Source: Nemorincola sp044225795
Lineage (GTDB): Bacteria; Bacteroidota; Bacteroidia; Chitinophagales; Chitinophagaceae
DNA length: 64,000 nucleotides
Reading direction: 5' to 3'
Assembly (NCBI GenBank): GCA_044225795.1
Contig: JBGAIF010000001.1
Span: 956,665-1,020,664 of the forward strand
Positions 8,288 through 18,138 of the stretch are shown here, piece by piece. Each line of letters opens with the position of its first letter. Positions within the stretch are counted from its first letter, which is position 1. Both the position numbers and the translations under genes were made by a program. The notes under the pieces were generated by a model. It searched no databases. It worked only from the letters and a program-made list of their open reading frames with translations, and was not told the origin of the DNA.

Positions 8288-9349
8288 TTAAAATTTGGGG
8301 CAAACAGTCTTCCTGGCTGCGCTTTTGTCACTGTAATTTCCTGTGAAGAATACGGTGAATTCCGTTCCACCTCTTGAATTACTGGCAGTAGAAAGTGTAG
8401 ATGTATTCACGTCATAACTCAATGCTGCCGACAACGTTTTATATTTTACTTTCACTACGGGTATAAAAGCGTCATTTACACGATAGTAGCATCCCGCAGA
8501 TATCACAAAGAGGTTTTCCATACCCTTCACCTGCGTCCAGTTCACCATTCCGCCACCTATTATTTCATTATAGGTCCCCTGCAGGGCATAGTTACCCTGT
8601 AGCTGAAAGGAAATATTGTCATTGACCATGCAGCTCATTGCGGCACTACCGTTCCACCGGATATTCTCAGATACCTTTGGGTTATGGAAATAAGATAGTA
8701 TCGGTTGTGAGAAGTGATAACCCGATGCTCCGAATACATAGCTCATGCGGTTATTCTCTCCTCGGCTGGTGTTATAACTCACGCCGCCGCCCATATCCCA
8801 CATCGCGAGTTTAGCGCTGGGTATATTTTCCATAGACGGGTTACTGGCCTGGTACAAGCCGCCGATGAACTGATTATTGAATGTTGATTTGCTAGGATCG
8901 AAACTGTACTGTACATACCCCCCGGTAAAGCCTACAGACAGGTAGGTGTTGTGATTCGGATCAATTGATTTATTGTAGTTGATAGCAGGGTAGAAAGCAG
9001 ATATTTTGTAATCAATGCTTCCCGCCTTATCTACATACCCCAACATTCCGAAGCTGAAAAAGTCATCCGATGTTTTGCTGGCAGAGAAATGTGTTTCCGC
9101 CGAAAATACTCCCGTAACGTAAGGATGGGATATACTGCTCCACTGGGTTCTGTAAAATGCACCAAGCTTATAGTCGTCTTCAAAAACTCCGATCAGTGCG
9201 GGGTTGCGTAAGATGGATGTTTCATAAAATTGCGAGAAGTGTATATCTGCCTGCGCTTTCGAAGCCAGCGGCGAAAGTACCAGGCATAGCCCGGCAGCCA
9301 GTTGCAGGAAATGGTTGCTCCAATTTGTCCTCGTGCTCTTCTGTTTCAT
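8288..9349 (-). CDS. Type IX secretion system membrane protein, PorP/SprF family
   Basis: 353 residues from ATG 9349, with a signal peptide ending in SKAQ. It then has the family's opening ADIHFSQFYETSILRNPALI and a series of amphipathic strands of an outer-membrane barrel. SprF/PorP-like proteins work with T9SS; in gliding species a SprF gene follows the gene of the adhesin it helps to export. Here it lies 11 nt behind a giant type B sorting-domain protein, the same arrangement. A longer reading frame from 9415 would overlap that gene; it is rejected because the signal peptide begins at 9349. Confidence 0.88.
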   Translation of the reverse strand: MKQKSTRTNWSNHFLQLAAGLCLVLSPLASKAQADIHFSQFYETSILRNPALIGVFEDDYKLGAFYRTQWSSISHPYVTGVFSAETHFSASKTSDDFFSFGMLGYVDKAGSIDYKISAFYPAINYNKSIDPNHNTYLSVGFTGGYVQYSFDPSKSTFNNQFIGGLYQASNPSMENIPSAKLAMWDMGGGVSYNTSRGENNRMSYVFGASGYHFSQPILSYFHNPKVSENIRWNGSAAMSCMVNDNISFQLQGNYALQGTYNEIIGGGMVNWTQVKGMENLFVISAGCYYRVNDAFIPVVKVKYKTLSAALSYDVNTSTLSTASNSRGGTEFTVFFTGNYSDKSAARKTVCPKF

Positions 9350-9360
9350 ACTCGGTTCAT

Positions 9361-12300
9361 TTATCGGATTAAGGTCACATCGCCCTTGATGTTTATAGGT
9401 TCTCCTGTTTCGCATATTGCGTCAAGCACATATACATATACATCCGGCCGTGGAGGCGCACCTGCGAATGAGCCGTCCCATGCTGCAGATGCGTCATTGA
9501 TCTCAAAATTATTACGTTCGAACAGCAACTGGCCCCAGCGGTTGTATATACGGAAGTGGGCGATAGATTTCACGCCAATGCCACGTGGATAGTATATATC
9601 GTTTTGCCCGTCACCATTAGGCGTGAACGTGTTTGGCATGAATATCTGGCTCTTGTCGCAGAAGATATGTATCGTCACCGTATCGTTTGACTTACACCCG
9701 TGTATAGAAGTAACATTCACTTCGTAAGTGGTGGTAACAGATGTTGTGGCTATAGGAGCGGCACAACTGTCGCAGCTTAGAGTAGCATCCTTGCCCCAGC
9801 TATACACTGCTACATTCTCACCGGTTGCCTCCAGTTGTGCGGCTGAGCCCTCTATGAGCCGCTGATCGGGTCCGGCATCCACAGTAGGCAGCGGGTATAT
9901 GATCAGTTTTACATAATCTGTGTCTGGTATGCAGCTTCCCAGTTTAGCAATGACCATATAGTTGGTCGTAGTGGCCGGTGAAGCATACGGGTCTTTAGCA
10001 TTTGCGCTGCTCAGTCCTGTAGCAGGTATCCACTGGTAATTGGTGCCGCCTGAATCATGCAATTGCACAACTACATTCTTGCATATCGCTGTGTCACCGG
10101 TAGCGTGGCTTACCGTTTTGTATTTAAGGCCTACCAGCACAGTGTCTGAATTAGTACACTGGAACTCATCAGTGCCGACAACAGTATATGTAGTTACGAT
10201 AGTAGGTGATGCCTTGGTCGGATTACAGTTAGAGCAGGTTACATTAGTTGTAGGGCTCCAGACATAAGATACACCACCATCAGCAGAGAGTGTCGCAGCG
10301 TCGCCCAGACATACTATAGTGTCCGTACTTGCCACAATATCGGGCAGTGCATGAACTACAAGATTGGCGGTCATAGAATCGCGGCAACCCCAGCCATCCA
10401 CAGCGAGTAATGACACGGGATAGGTGCCAACGGCGTTATAAACATAGGTTGGTGATAGTACGCTCGTTGTTGATCCATCAGACATGGTCCAAAGCAATGA
10501 CGTAATGGTAGAGAAATAACTGAATGAAGTATCTGTGAACGTGATCGGTTGGTTGATACATACCGGATTCGTTGTGAAGCCGGCACGTACAATATCCACT
10601 TTGATCGTGTCAACACCCATGCTTGAGTTCTCACATCCCGTGTTATCACTGAGTATCAGTTTCGGCACATACGATCCCGGCAGCACGTACACATGGTCAG
10701 TGCTGTCGGTGTAAGACATCTTGCTGGTCGTACCATCCGAGAAGTCCCAGGTAACTGTAGGTACGTTGGTAATAAGCGCTTTGAATTTGACGGTAAGCGG
10801 GCTGCATCCACTGAGCGGGGAATAAGAGAAAGAACCAGCATATCCATATACATTGGCATGTCCCCATGCTGTATCTGTACAACCATAACCGTTTGACGAA
10901 ACAAGCATTACTGTATAGTATCCGGTCAGTGTGTACAGGTCCGTAGGATTCATCAGTGAAGAGCCGGAACCATCTCCGAAATCCCAAATATAACTCGTAG
11001 CTCCGGTGCTCGTATTGTAGAAGTTGGTTTTCAATGGAGGGCATATTGAGAAAGAATCTACCATATAGAAAGAAGCGGTGACTTTAGTAACGATTATGTA
11101 TCCTGCCATGGTCGATGTATCCTTACACCCATGGCTATCGGTCACTATCAGGCGAACAGTGTAGCTACCGGTAGCTGAATATGTATGCCATGGAGAAGCG
11201 AGTGCAGACTTTGTTCCATCTCCGAAATCCCAATCCCAAGATGCAGCGCTCGTACTGGCATCTATGAACTGAGTACTGTCGCCAAGGCAAGGATATTGGT
11301 AGGCGTGGAAATTAGCTGTTGGCCTGTATACCGTTACCAGTGGTAAGGTGTTACTGTCCACGCAGCCAATATCATCTGTAACCACCAGTTTCGTCAGGAA
11401 AGTACCAGCCTTCACAAAAGTGTGTGACACCGAGTTGGTGAACACGGTAGCCGTTCCGCCATCTCCGAACGACCATGCGTATTTGATGAATGTAGTGCCC
11501 GGCGCATCAGTGCTGGCATCCTTGAAGGTGACATTGAGTGGCCAGCACCCGGTAGCCGGTGAAGCAGTAAAGCTAACATCAGGATGGCCTACCGTGACGT
11601 AGTTTTTCTTCTCCAACGTATCGTAGCAACCGTTCTGGTCCATGGTAATGAGTCTGATCGATTGCAATCCCGGCACATGCATAGTGTCTATGTATGTATA
11701 CACCCCGGCACTGTCCTTCGATATCCCTATGCTATGCCACCAGATCCCTATGATCGAACCGCTCGTTATTTTGGCCGTGAAAGTATCCACTTCATCACGG
11801 CATAATCGTAGTCGGCTGGCTGTAAAGTCCACCACGGGCCGTGTAAGGTCTACACTGAATCTGAAAGTATCTCTGCACCCGCTCCCGGAATTATAGGTAG
11901 CCAGATACCCGTTATATACAATTGGAGAGGGGTAGTCATGAGTTGGATTTGACACCGTAGAAGTGGCACCGTCACCGAAGACCCACGTACGGCTATCATC
12001 ACCATAAGAGAGGTCTGTAAAGTTGACCCTGTTCTTCGGAGAACATTGGACAGAAACACCCGCCTTAGCCATCGGCGAGTCAACAATGATAGGTATCGGA
12101 ATGACCGACTTAGGACCAATGCACCCATGATAAGATGCGTAAACTGTTGCCGTATAAATGCCCGGTAAAGGAGGTAGCCATACAATAGTATCGCCAGGGC
12201 CACTCATTCCCGCTATGGGACTGAATTTTGCCCAAAAGTAATCGGCCGGACCGGTTATGATCTTAAATGCAACTGTTACGGGATGTCCGTAACACACATG

Positions 12301-13923
12301 CGACGGAAGCACAACTGCCGACACTGTCGGCGGATCGCCAACGAATATAGTACCCGTATCAGATATTGTACAACCATTTACAGTAGTAATGGTCAGCTTG
12401 GTCTTATATACACCTACTGCTGTATAGGTGTGCGGGTAGGGTATAGCAGGTGCCCCGGTTCCGCTAAGAGTGGCGCCATCACCAAAATCCCATGTGTAGG
12501 AACCAACTGGATAAGGGTATTTGGGAGGGATTATAACAGTAGTATCAGGCTCCCAGGTATAGAGGTAATAAGAAAATTTCACTGTTAGCGGCCGGCAGCC
12601 ATCTTGAGGGGTATCTATCAGGGTCAGGTACATGTCATAAAGCGTATCAGTCTTCTTTATGGTAGTCACGCATCCTGTAGCAGGGTCTGTTCCGCTCAGT
12701 ATTATGTCTCTGACACCGCGCCAAGTGTATGTATGTGTAACCGGAGTCCCGATTCCGGTACCACCATCTCCGAAAGACCACGCATAGCTTACACCGGGAG
12801 GCCCGCTGGCAGAAAACGTAATGCCAACCGGTGGCGGACATGGTTGTGCCGGCGATTGTGTCAGCGTTATCTTCGGCCCTGCAATTACTGTTATCGGGTG
12901 TTTTACAGTATCATAACAGGTGCCATCGAAAATTACAAGGGTTACTGTATACGTTCCTACAGAGCCATACAGGTGTGTTCCATCTACGGTTACATCGTGC
13001 CCTCCATCGCCAAAATACCAATCTTGGGAAATGTGCGGACTGCTTTTATCTATAAAAGTGGCCGCAGAGTTCTGGCACACAACGGAAGGTGTGGTAAATG
13101 CTGCTGTAATATTGCTTACATATATGTATGATGGTTTTATCACGCTGTCAACACAGCCATTGCCATCTGTTACGGTCAGTTTTACAGTATATGCCCCTAC
13201 ACTGCCATAACTATGAGTTGGACTGGTAAGTGAAGAGCCTCCGCCATCTCCGAAATCCCATTTATAGCTAAGGCCCGGCGTGCCCGTACTGATATTCGTA
13301 AATGCGGCTACTCCCGGAGGTTTGCAATAATAGGTCGTCGCATAAAAATCAGCCACGGGAGGTGGTAGCACATGAATATAACGGGGAAGCGTAAGCGTAG
13401 CTGTACACCCTGCTGCATTTGTTGCTGTAAGGGTGATCATGTAGTATCCGGGAGATGCGTAAGTATGTATTGGCGATGGCGATGGGTCCGTTGTTCCATC
13501 TCCGAAGCTCCACAAGTAGGTGATCGCACCGGGTACACCGCCAACAGTGGTGCTGGTAAATGTGATAGGTGAATTCGGACAGGGGGTTGTGTCCGAACAG
13601 GTAAAGGACACCGTCGGGTCAGGGTACACGGTTATCGTCATGGTTGTCGTGATCGGCCCGCCCGGACCATAAACCGTGAGCTTCACTATATAGGTACCTG
13701 GTTTCAGGAAGCTGGTAGAAGGATCCTTCAAGACAGATGTTGTGCCTGTACCGAAATCCCAAAAATAACTGGTAGCACCTGTAGAGGTATTGGTAAAGTT
13801 CACCACAAGCGGGGCACACCCGGCAGTAACGTCGGCGGTAAAACCTGCTGTAAGAGCTTTTGCTGAGAATCCTGTGATCACAAAAAAGCACAGGAATAAG
13901 GATAGGCGTAAAAAGAGTTTCAT
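9361..13923 (-). CDS. Giant PKD-repeat surface protein with gliding-type T9SS sorting domain
   Basis: 1520 residues with a signal peptide (cleavage near residue 24). I count about twelve PKD-type modules, each marked by a variant of WDFGDG (for example WSFGDGTTD, WDFGDGGGS, WTMSDGSTT). Three Ig-like modules follow, and then the C-terminal type B sorting domain beginning at PNTFTPNGDGQNDIY and ending in GDVTLIR. Such proteins are exported by T9SS and held at the cell surface, often as adhesins or parts of the gliding machinery. Its natural partner is the PorP/SprF gene immediately downstream. The start is ATG 13923. No exact -7 box was found upstream. Confidence 0.9.
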   Translation of the reverse strand: MKLFLRLSLFLCFFVITGFSAKALTAGFTADVTAGCAPLVVNFTNTSTGATSYFWDFGTGTTSVLKDPSTSFLKPGTYIVKLTVYGPGGPITTTMTITVYPDPTVSFTCSDTTPCPNSPITFTSTTVGGVPGAITYLWSFGDGTTDPSPSPIHTYASPGYYMITLTATNAAGCTATLTLPRYIHVLPPPVADFYATTYYCKPPGVAAFTNISTGTPGLSYKWDFGDGGGSSLTSPTHSYGSVGAYTVKLTVTDGNGCVDSVIKPSYIYVSNITAAFTTPSVVCQNSAATFIDKSSPHISQDWYFGDGGHDVTVDGTHLYGSVGTYTVTLVIFDGTCYDTVKHPITVIAGPKITLTQSPAQPCPPPVGITFSASGPPGVSYAWSFGDGGTGIGTPVTHTYTWRGVRDIILSGTDPATGCVTTIKKTDTLYDMYLTLIDTPQDGCRPLTVKFSYYLYTWEPDTTVIIPPKYPYPVGSYTWDFGDGATLSGTGAPAIPYPHTYTAVGVYKTKLTITTVNGCTISDTGTIFVGDPPTVSAVVLPSHVCYGHPVTVAFKIITGPADYFWAKFSPIAGMSGPGDTIVWLPPLPGIYTATVYASYHGCIGPKSVIPIPIIVDSPMAKAGVSVQCSPKNRVNFTDLSYGDDSRTWVFGDGATSTVSNPTHDYPSPIVYNGYLATYNSGSGCRDTFRFSVDLTRPVVDFTASRLRLCRDEVDTFTAKITSGSIIGIWWHSIGISKDSAGVYTYIDTMHVPGLQSIRLITMDQNGCYDTLEKKNYVTVGHPDVSFTASPATGCWPLNVTFKDASTDAPGTTFIKYAWSFGDGGTATVFTNSVSHTFVKAGTFLTKLVVTDDIGCVDSNTLPLVTVYRPTANFHAYQYPCLGDSTQFIDASTSAASWDWDFGDGTKSALASPWHTYSATGSYTVRLIVTDSHGCKDTSTMAGYIIVTKVTASFYMVDSFSICPPLKTNFYNTSTGATSYIWDFGDGSGSSLMNPTDLYTLTGYYTVMLVSSNGYGCTDTAWGHANVYGYAGSFSYSPLSGCSPLTVKFKALITNVPTVTWDFSDGTTSKMSYTDSTDHVYVLPGSYVPKLILSDNTGCENSSMGVDTIKVDIVRAGFTTNPVCINQPITFTDTSFSYFSTITSLLWTMSDGSTTSVLSPTYVYNAVGTYPVSLLAVDGWGCRDSMTANLVVHALPDIVASTDTIVCLGDAATLSADGGVSYVWSPTTNVTCSNCNPTKASPTIVTTYTVVGTDEFQCTNSDTVLVGLKYKTVSHATGDTAICKNVVVQLHDSGGTNYQWIPATGLSSANAKDPYASPATTTNYMVIAKLGSCIPDTDYVKLIIYPLPTVDAGPDQRLIEGSAAQLEATGENVAVYSWGKDATLSCDSCAAPIATTSVTTTYEVNVTSIHGCKSNDTVTIHIFCDKSQIFMPNTFTPNGDGQNDIYYPRGIGVKSIAHFRIYNRWGQLLFERNNFEINDASAAWDGSFAGAPPRPDVYVYVLDAICETGEPINIKGDVTLIR

Positions 13924-14126
13924 AAGGCTGGTATTAAAAAGGAGTATCGGAAAAGGTTGTTAAATTAATTTTAAGATTCAGTGAAAGTTCAGTGGTGCCG
14001 ATATTCGCCTGACGGACTTGTCCGGGTTTAAATAGTCAATATTCTTCGATTATAAAAATAGCTAATAATGTTGTGAAATACAAACAAATAAAGAAATTTA
14101 TTGATGCACATGATTAAAATTTTGAA

Positions 14127-14134
14127 TATCTTTG
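14127..14134 (+). promoter_or_regulatory. -7 promoter box of pheS
   Basis: TATCTTTG, an exact TAnnTTTG match, ends 6 nt before the pheS ATG. The transcript should begin at or next to the start codon. Confidence 0.6.
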
Positions 14135-14140
14135 TCGCCT

Positions 14141-15166
14141 ATGCCATCTTTACAGGAGTTAATTAAGACCCACGAGCAGGATATCAATGCTTTTACCCCC
14201 GCCGATGCCGCCGACCTGGAGCAGTTCCGCATCCGTTTTCTGGGCACCAAGGGTATTGTAAAAGAACTGGGCGGAGAGATAAAGAACGTACCGGCTGAAC
14301 AGCGTAAAGAGGCCGGCCAGCTTATGAACGCCTTCAAGCAACTGGCGGAAGAAAAGTACAATTCTTTTAAGGAGCAGATGCAGGATACGGCCGCTTCCGG
14401 CCCGTCGGTAGATATCACCCTGCCCGGTTCGGCATTGCCAGCGGGCACAAGGCATCCGCTGAGGGTGGTGGAGAATGAGATAGTGGATATTTTTCAGAAG
14501 ATTGGATTCAGCGTGGCCACCGGCCCCGAGATAGAGGACGACTGGCACAACTTCTCTTCCCTCAATATGCCGGAGCACCATCCGGCAAGGGATATGCAGG
14601 ATACTTTTTACATCTCTCAAAACCCTGACTGGGTGCTGCGAACGCACACTTCATCGGTTCAGGCCCGCATACTGGAAACACAACCGTTGCCCGTGCGCGT
14701 GATCTGCCCGGGCAGGGTATATCGCAACGAGACCATATCAGCGCGCGCGCACTGCTTCTTTCACCAGTGCGAGGGCCTGTATGTGGACAAGCATGTATCA
14801 TTTGCTGACCTGAAACAAACATTGTACTATTTTGTGACGGAGATGTTCGGTGCCGATACCAAGGTGCGTTTCCGCCCGTCCTACTTTCCGTTCACAGAGC
14901 CCAGCGCGGAGATGGATATTTCCTGCACCGTGTGTGGTGGCAAGGGTTGCGGCTTGTGTAAGCATACCGGTTGGGTAGAGATACTGGGCTGTGGCATGGT
15001 GCACCCCAACATGCTCCGCAACTTCGGAATAGATCCCGAAGTATATACCGGCTTTGCATTTGGCATGGGTGTAGAGCGTATCACACAGATAAAGTTCCAG
15101 GTCAATGACCTGCGTTTATATTCACAGAACGATGTGCGTTTTCTCCGGCAGTTCCGGTCGTTGTAG
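14141..15166 (+). CDS. pheS: Phenylalanine-tRNA ligase alpha subunit
   Basis: 341 residues from ATG 14141; an in-frame TTG nine bases earlier lies inside the promoter box and is rejected. The N-terminal coiled coil (to about residue 95) binds tRNA. The catalytic core has class II motif 2 (about ARAHCFFHQCEG) and motif 3 GFAFGMGVERI. A four-Cys cluster (CTVCGGKGCGLC), seen in many PheS, lies before motif 3. PheS pairs with PheT, which is not in this window. The SDR gene follows after 25 bp on the same strand. Confidence 0.96.
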   Translation: MPSLQELIKTHEQDINAFTPADAADLEQFRIRFLGTKGIVKELGGEIKNVPAEQRKEAGQLMNAFKQLAEEKYNSFKEQMQDTAASGPSVDITLPGSALPAGTRHPLRVVENEIVDIFQKIGFSVATGPEIEDDWHNFSSLNMPEHHPARDMQDTFYISQNPDWVLRTHTSSVQARILETQPLPVRVICPGRVYRNETISARAHCFFHQCEGLYVDKHVSFADLKQTLYYFVTEMFGADTKVRFRPSYFPFTEPSAEMDISCTVCGGKGCGLCKHTGWVEILGCGMVHPNMLRNFGIDPEVYTGFAFGMGVERITQIKFQVNDLRLYSQNDVRFLRQFRSL

Positions 15167-15191
15167 CGTCGCGTATTTATAGATCGCTTTC

Positions 15192-16175
15192 ATGATCCTT
15201 GTTACAGGTGCGAGTGGTTTTCTTGGCAGGCATCTTGTCCGGTATCTATCGGCAAAAGGTGAGCAGGTACGTGCATTGTACCATAGCCATGCGCCTGGCG
15301 ACGACCTGAAAGCATTGCCCGGCGTGGAGTGGTGCCGGGGCGACCTCCTGGACATTTATACAGTGGAAGAAGTGATGAACGGCATCAGTGATGTGTACCA
15401 CTGCGCTGCCATCGTTTCGTTTGAGCCGGGGCAAAGTGAACAGATACTTCATTTCAATACCGAAAGCACCGCAAACATTGTGAACCAGGCGCTGGAGCAG
15501 GGCATACGCAAAATGGTGTATGTCAGTTCCATAGCGGCTCTGGGACGCACAGGGCAGCCCGGAAAGCACATTACTGAAGAGGAAGAATGGGAAGAAAGCA
15601 GGCACAATTCCACCTATGCGGTAAGCAAATACCGGGCGGAGATGGAAGTGTGGCGCGGTATAGGAGAGGGGCTCAATGCCGCCATCGTCAACCCGGGCAT
15701 CATACTCGGACAAGCAGCGCCGCATGAGCTGGCATCCCGCCTCATGAACATAGTATATAAGGAGTTCCCGTTCTATTCAAGGGGCGTCAATTCCTGGGTT
15801 GACGTAGAGGATGTGGTGAAGATAATGGTCATGCTGATGCATTCGGATATATCCGCCCAGCGTTATATCATCAGCGCCGGAAACTTCTCTTATAAGGATA
15901 TATTTGCGATGATGGCAAAGGCGCTGAATAAGAAAGCGCCGGGTATCTATATATCCCCCTTCGTTACCGGCATAGGGTGGCGGCTCAGTGCATTGCTGGC
16001 TGCTGTTACCGGAAAGCCCTCGGTCATCACCCGGGAGACGGCAAAAAGCTCGAATGCCATATGTAATTATGATAACCGGAAACTCCTGGACACCTTTCCC
16101 GGCTTCAATTATACCCCGATAGACCAGGCCATAGAACGTATGGCAAGGTATTTTCATGAAACAAGGAAAAAGTAG
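15192..16175 (+). CDS. NAD-dependent epimerase/dehydratase, extended SDR family
   Basis: 327 residues. It has an N-terminal nucleotide-binding motif GASGFLG (residues 6-12), a VSS strand near 111-113, and the active-site pair Y142 and K146 in YAVSKYRAE. The overall pattern is closest to dihydroflavonol reductase or 3-beta-hydroxysteroid dehydrogenase-like SDRs acting on lipids or nucleotide sugars. The substrate cannot be told from sequence. It probably shares the pheS transcript. Confidence 0.85.
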   Translation: MILVTGASGFLGRHLVRYLSAKGEQVRALYHSHAPGDDLKALPGVEWCRGDLLDIYTVEEVMNGISDVYHCAAIVSFEPGQSEQILHFNTESTANIVNQALEQGIRKMVYVSSIAALGRTGQPGKHITEEEEWEESRHNSTYAVSKYRAEMEVWRGIGEGLNAAIVNPGIILGQAAPHELASRLMNIVYKEFPFYSRGVNSWVDVEDVVKIMVMLMHSDISAQRYIISAGNFSYKDIFAMMAKALNKKAPGIYISPFVTGIGWRLSALLAAVTGKPSVITRETAKSSNAICNYDNRKLLDTFPGFNYTPIDQAIERMARYFHETRKK

Positions 16176-16350
16176 CCTTATATTTTATTTTTAACAAAAA
16201 CAGTCGTAAACTTGCAGCAGGAAACAAAGTTTTTCCAGCCTTCATTCAGTTTATCTGAGAAATCCCCCTTGTAATTACAGTTCAAAATAGTTCAGGTTAT
16301 TTTTCAATAAGCCGGTTTAAAGATCAAAATTCTTCAGAAAAAAATACAAG

Positions 16351-18042
16351 ATGCCTTACGACATTTCGCAGCTAAATGATATGCTCATTCCTGAGCTGGT
16401 AGATGTAGCTGATAACTTAAAAATTCACAATGCCGCTTCCCTCGATAAAAAAACCCTGGTGAACAGGATACTTGAGGCACAAGCCGACAATCTCAAACAA
16501 ATGGAAGACGAACCAAAGAAGCGCAGAGCGCGTAAACCCAAAGAAGATAATGCGGCTGCTGAACCTTCAGCAGCGCCAACACCTGCCGCAGATGCTGCTG
16601 ACACCGGTGATGCCGGTGATGCCGGTGAGAAACGCCGACGCCTGCGCAAGCCGAAGGAAGACCGTATGCCTGCGCCTCCGCAGCCATTGTTCAAAAAAGA
16701 AATGAACACGCCTCCTCCTGTTGCCGCCAATGATGAAGAAGAAACTTCTGCTCCGGAAGCCTCAGCAGGAACAGAAACTGCCGCAGGCAGCGGTATCATC
16801 ATGCCCTCGGAAACAGAAAACCAGGCAGCACAGCAGCCCGAGGTAGAGCAGGAGCGCCCGCAGCACCAGCAACAGTTCAACCGCCGCCATCAGCGCGAAG
16901 AGAAACAATCAAATTTCAACCTGGAGTTCGAAGGCATAGTAGCCAGCGAAGGCGTATTGGAAATGATGCCCGATGGGTACGGTTTCCTGCGCAGCAGCGA
17001 CTACAACTATCTCAGCTCTCCCGATGATATCTATGTATCTCCATCCCAGATCAAGTTGTTTGGTCTGAAAACAGGCGATACCGTTAAGGGTAATGTTCGC
17101 CCTCCTAAGGAAGGTGAAAAATACTTTGCCCTGTTGAAGGTTGAGACCATCAACGGGAGACTGCCGGACGAGATCCGCGACCGTGTACCGTTCGATTATC
17201 TCACGCCGCTATTCCCTTATGAGAAGCTGAGCCTTACCACTACCGGCAGCAATTTCAGCACGCGTATCATGGACCTCTTCACGCCGATAGGCAAGGGACA
17301 GCGTGGCCTTATTGTGGCACAGCCTAAGACAGGTAAGACCATGTTACTGAAGGAAGTGGCCAACGCTATCGCGAAGAACCATCCCGAGTGTTACCTGATG
17401 ATCGTACTTGTTGATGAGCGCCCGGAAGAAGTTACGGATATGCAGCGCAGCGTACATGCCGAGGTGATCGCCTCAACATTCGATGAGCCGGCTGATAAAC
17501 ACGTGAAAGTATCTACCATAGCCTTGCAGAAGGCGAAGCGCCTCGTTGAGGTTGGCCACGATGTGGTTATCCTGCTCGACTCTATCACCCGCCTTGCCCG
17601 TGCGCATAATACTGTGGCCCCGGCAAGCGGTAAGGTGCTGAGCGGTGGTGTGGAAGCAAACGCCATGCAGAAGCCTAAGCAGTTCTTCGGAGCCGCGCGT
17701 AAGATAGAGAACGGAGGTTCGCTCACTATCCTGGCGACAGCACTGATTGACACAGGTTCCAAGATGGACGAAGTGATCTTTGAAGAATTCAAGGGAACCG
17801 GCAACATGGAGCTTCAGCTCGACCGTAAGCTGGCCAACAAGCGTATATTCCCGGCCATCGATATCACTTCTTCATCTACACGCCGTGACGATCTGCTTCA
17901 TGAGAAGGATGTGCAGAACAAGATGTGGCTGCTCCGCAATCACATTGCCGATATGAATACAGATGAGGCGATGCACTTCCTGCTGCAGCAGATGCGTGGC
18001 ACTAAGAGCAATGAGGAGTTCCTCGCTACAATGAATAAATAA
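16351..18042 (+). CDS. rho: Transcription termination factor Rho
   Basis: 563 residues, about 140 more than Escherichia coli Rho. Residues 1-50 form the SAP-like Rho_N helical domain. A low-complexity acidic, Pro/Ala-rich insert runs to about 185. It is followed by the OB-fold RNA-binding domain (DGYGFLRSSDYNYL), the Walker A region (QPKTGKTMLLKE), the Q-loop area (DERPEEVTDM) and the Walker B region (VVILLDSITRLARAHN). Such inserts are known in Bacteroidota and Actinobacteria Rho. The roughly 175-bp leader upstream holds no other gene. A strong terminator follows. Confidence 0.97.
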   Translation: MPYDISQLNDMLIPELVDVADNLKIHNAASLDKKTLVNRILEAQADNLKQMEDEPKKRRARKPKEDNAAAEPSAAPTPAADAADTGDAGDAGEKRRRLRKPKEDRMPAPPQPLFKKEMNTPPPVAANDEEETSAPEASAGTETAAGSGIIMPSETENQAAQQPEVEQERPQHQQQFNRRHQREEKQSNFNLEFEGIVASEGVLEMMPDGYGFLRSSDYNYLSSPDDIYVSPSQIKLFGLKTGDTVKGNVRPPKEGEKYFALLKVETINGRLPDEIRDRVPFDYLTPLFPYEKLSLTTTGSNFSTRIMDLFTPIGKGQRGLIVAQPKTGKTMLLKEVANAIAKNHPECYLMIVLVDERPEEVTDMQRSVHAEVIASTFDEPADKHVKVSTIALQKAKRLVEVGHDVVILLDSITRLARAHNTVAPASGKVLSGGVEANAMQKPKQFFGAARKIENGGSLTILATALIDTGSKMDEVIFEEFKGTGNMELQLDRKLANKRIFPAIDITSSSTRRDDLLHEKDVQNKMWLLRNHIADMNTDEAMHFLLQQMRGTKSNEEFLATMNK

Positions 18043-18064
18043 GCAGTTTCATATTGCATACGTT

Positions 18065-18091
18065 AAAGAGGGCGCTGGTGCGCCCTCTTTT
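18065..18091 (+). terminator. Rho-independent terminator after rho
   Basis: A perfect 11-bp stem (AAAGAGGGCGC) with loop TGGT, followed by TTTT. It separates rho from the glycosyltransferase operon. Confidence 0.9.
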
Positions 18092-18138
18092 GCTTTAGCG
18101 GGGTATCAGGCAAATAATACTTAAATTTAACCTTCTGT

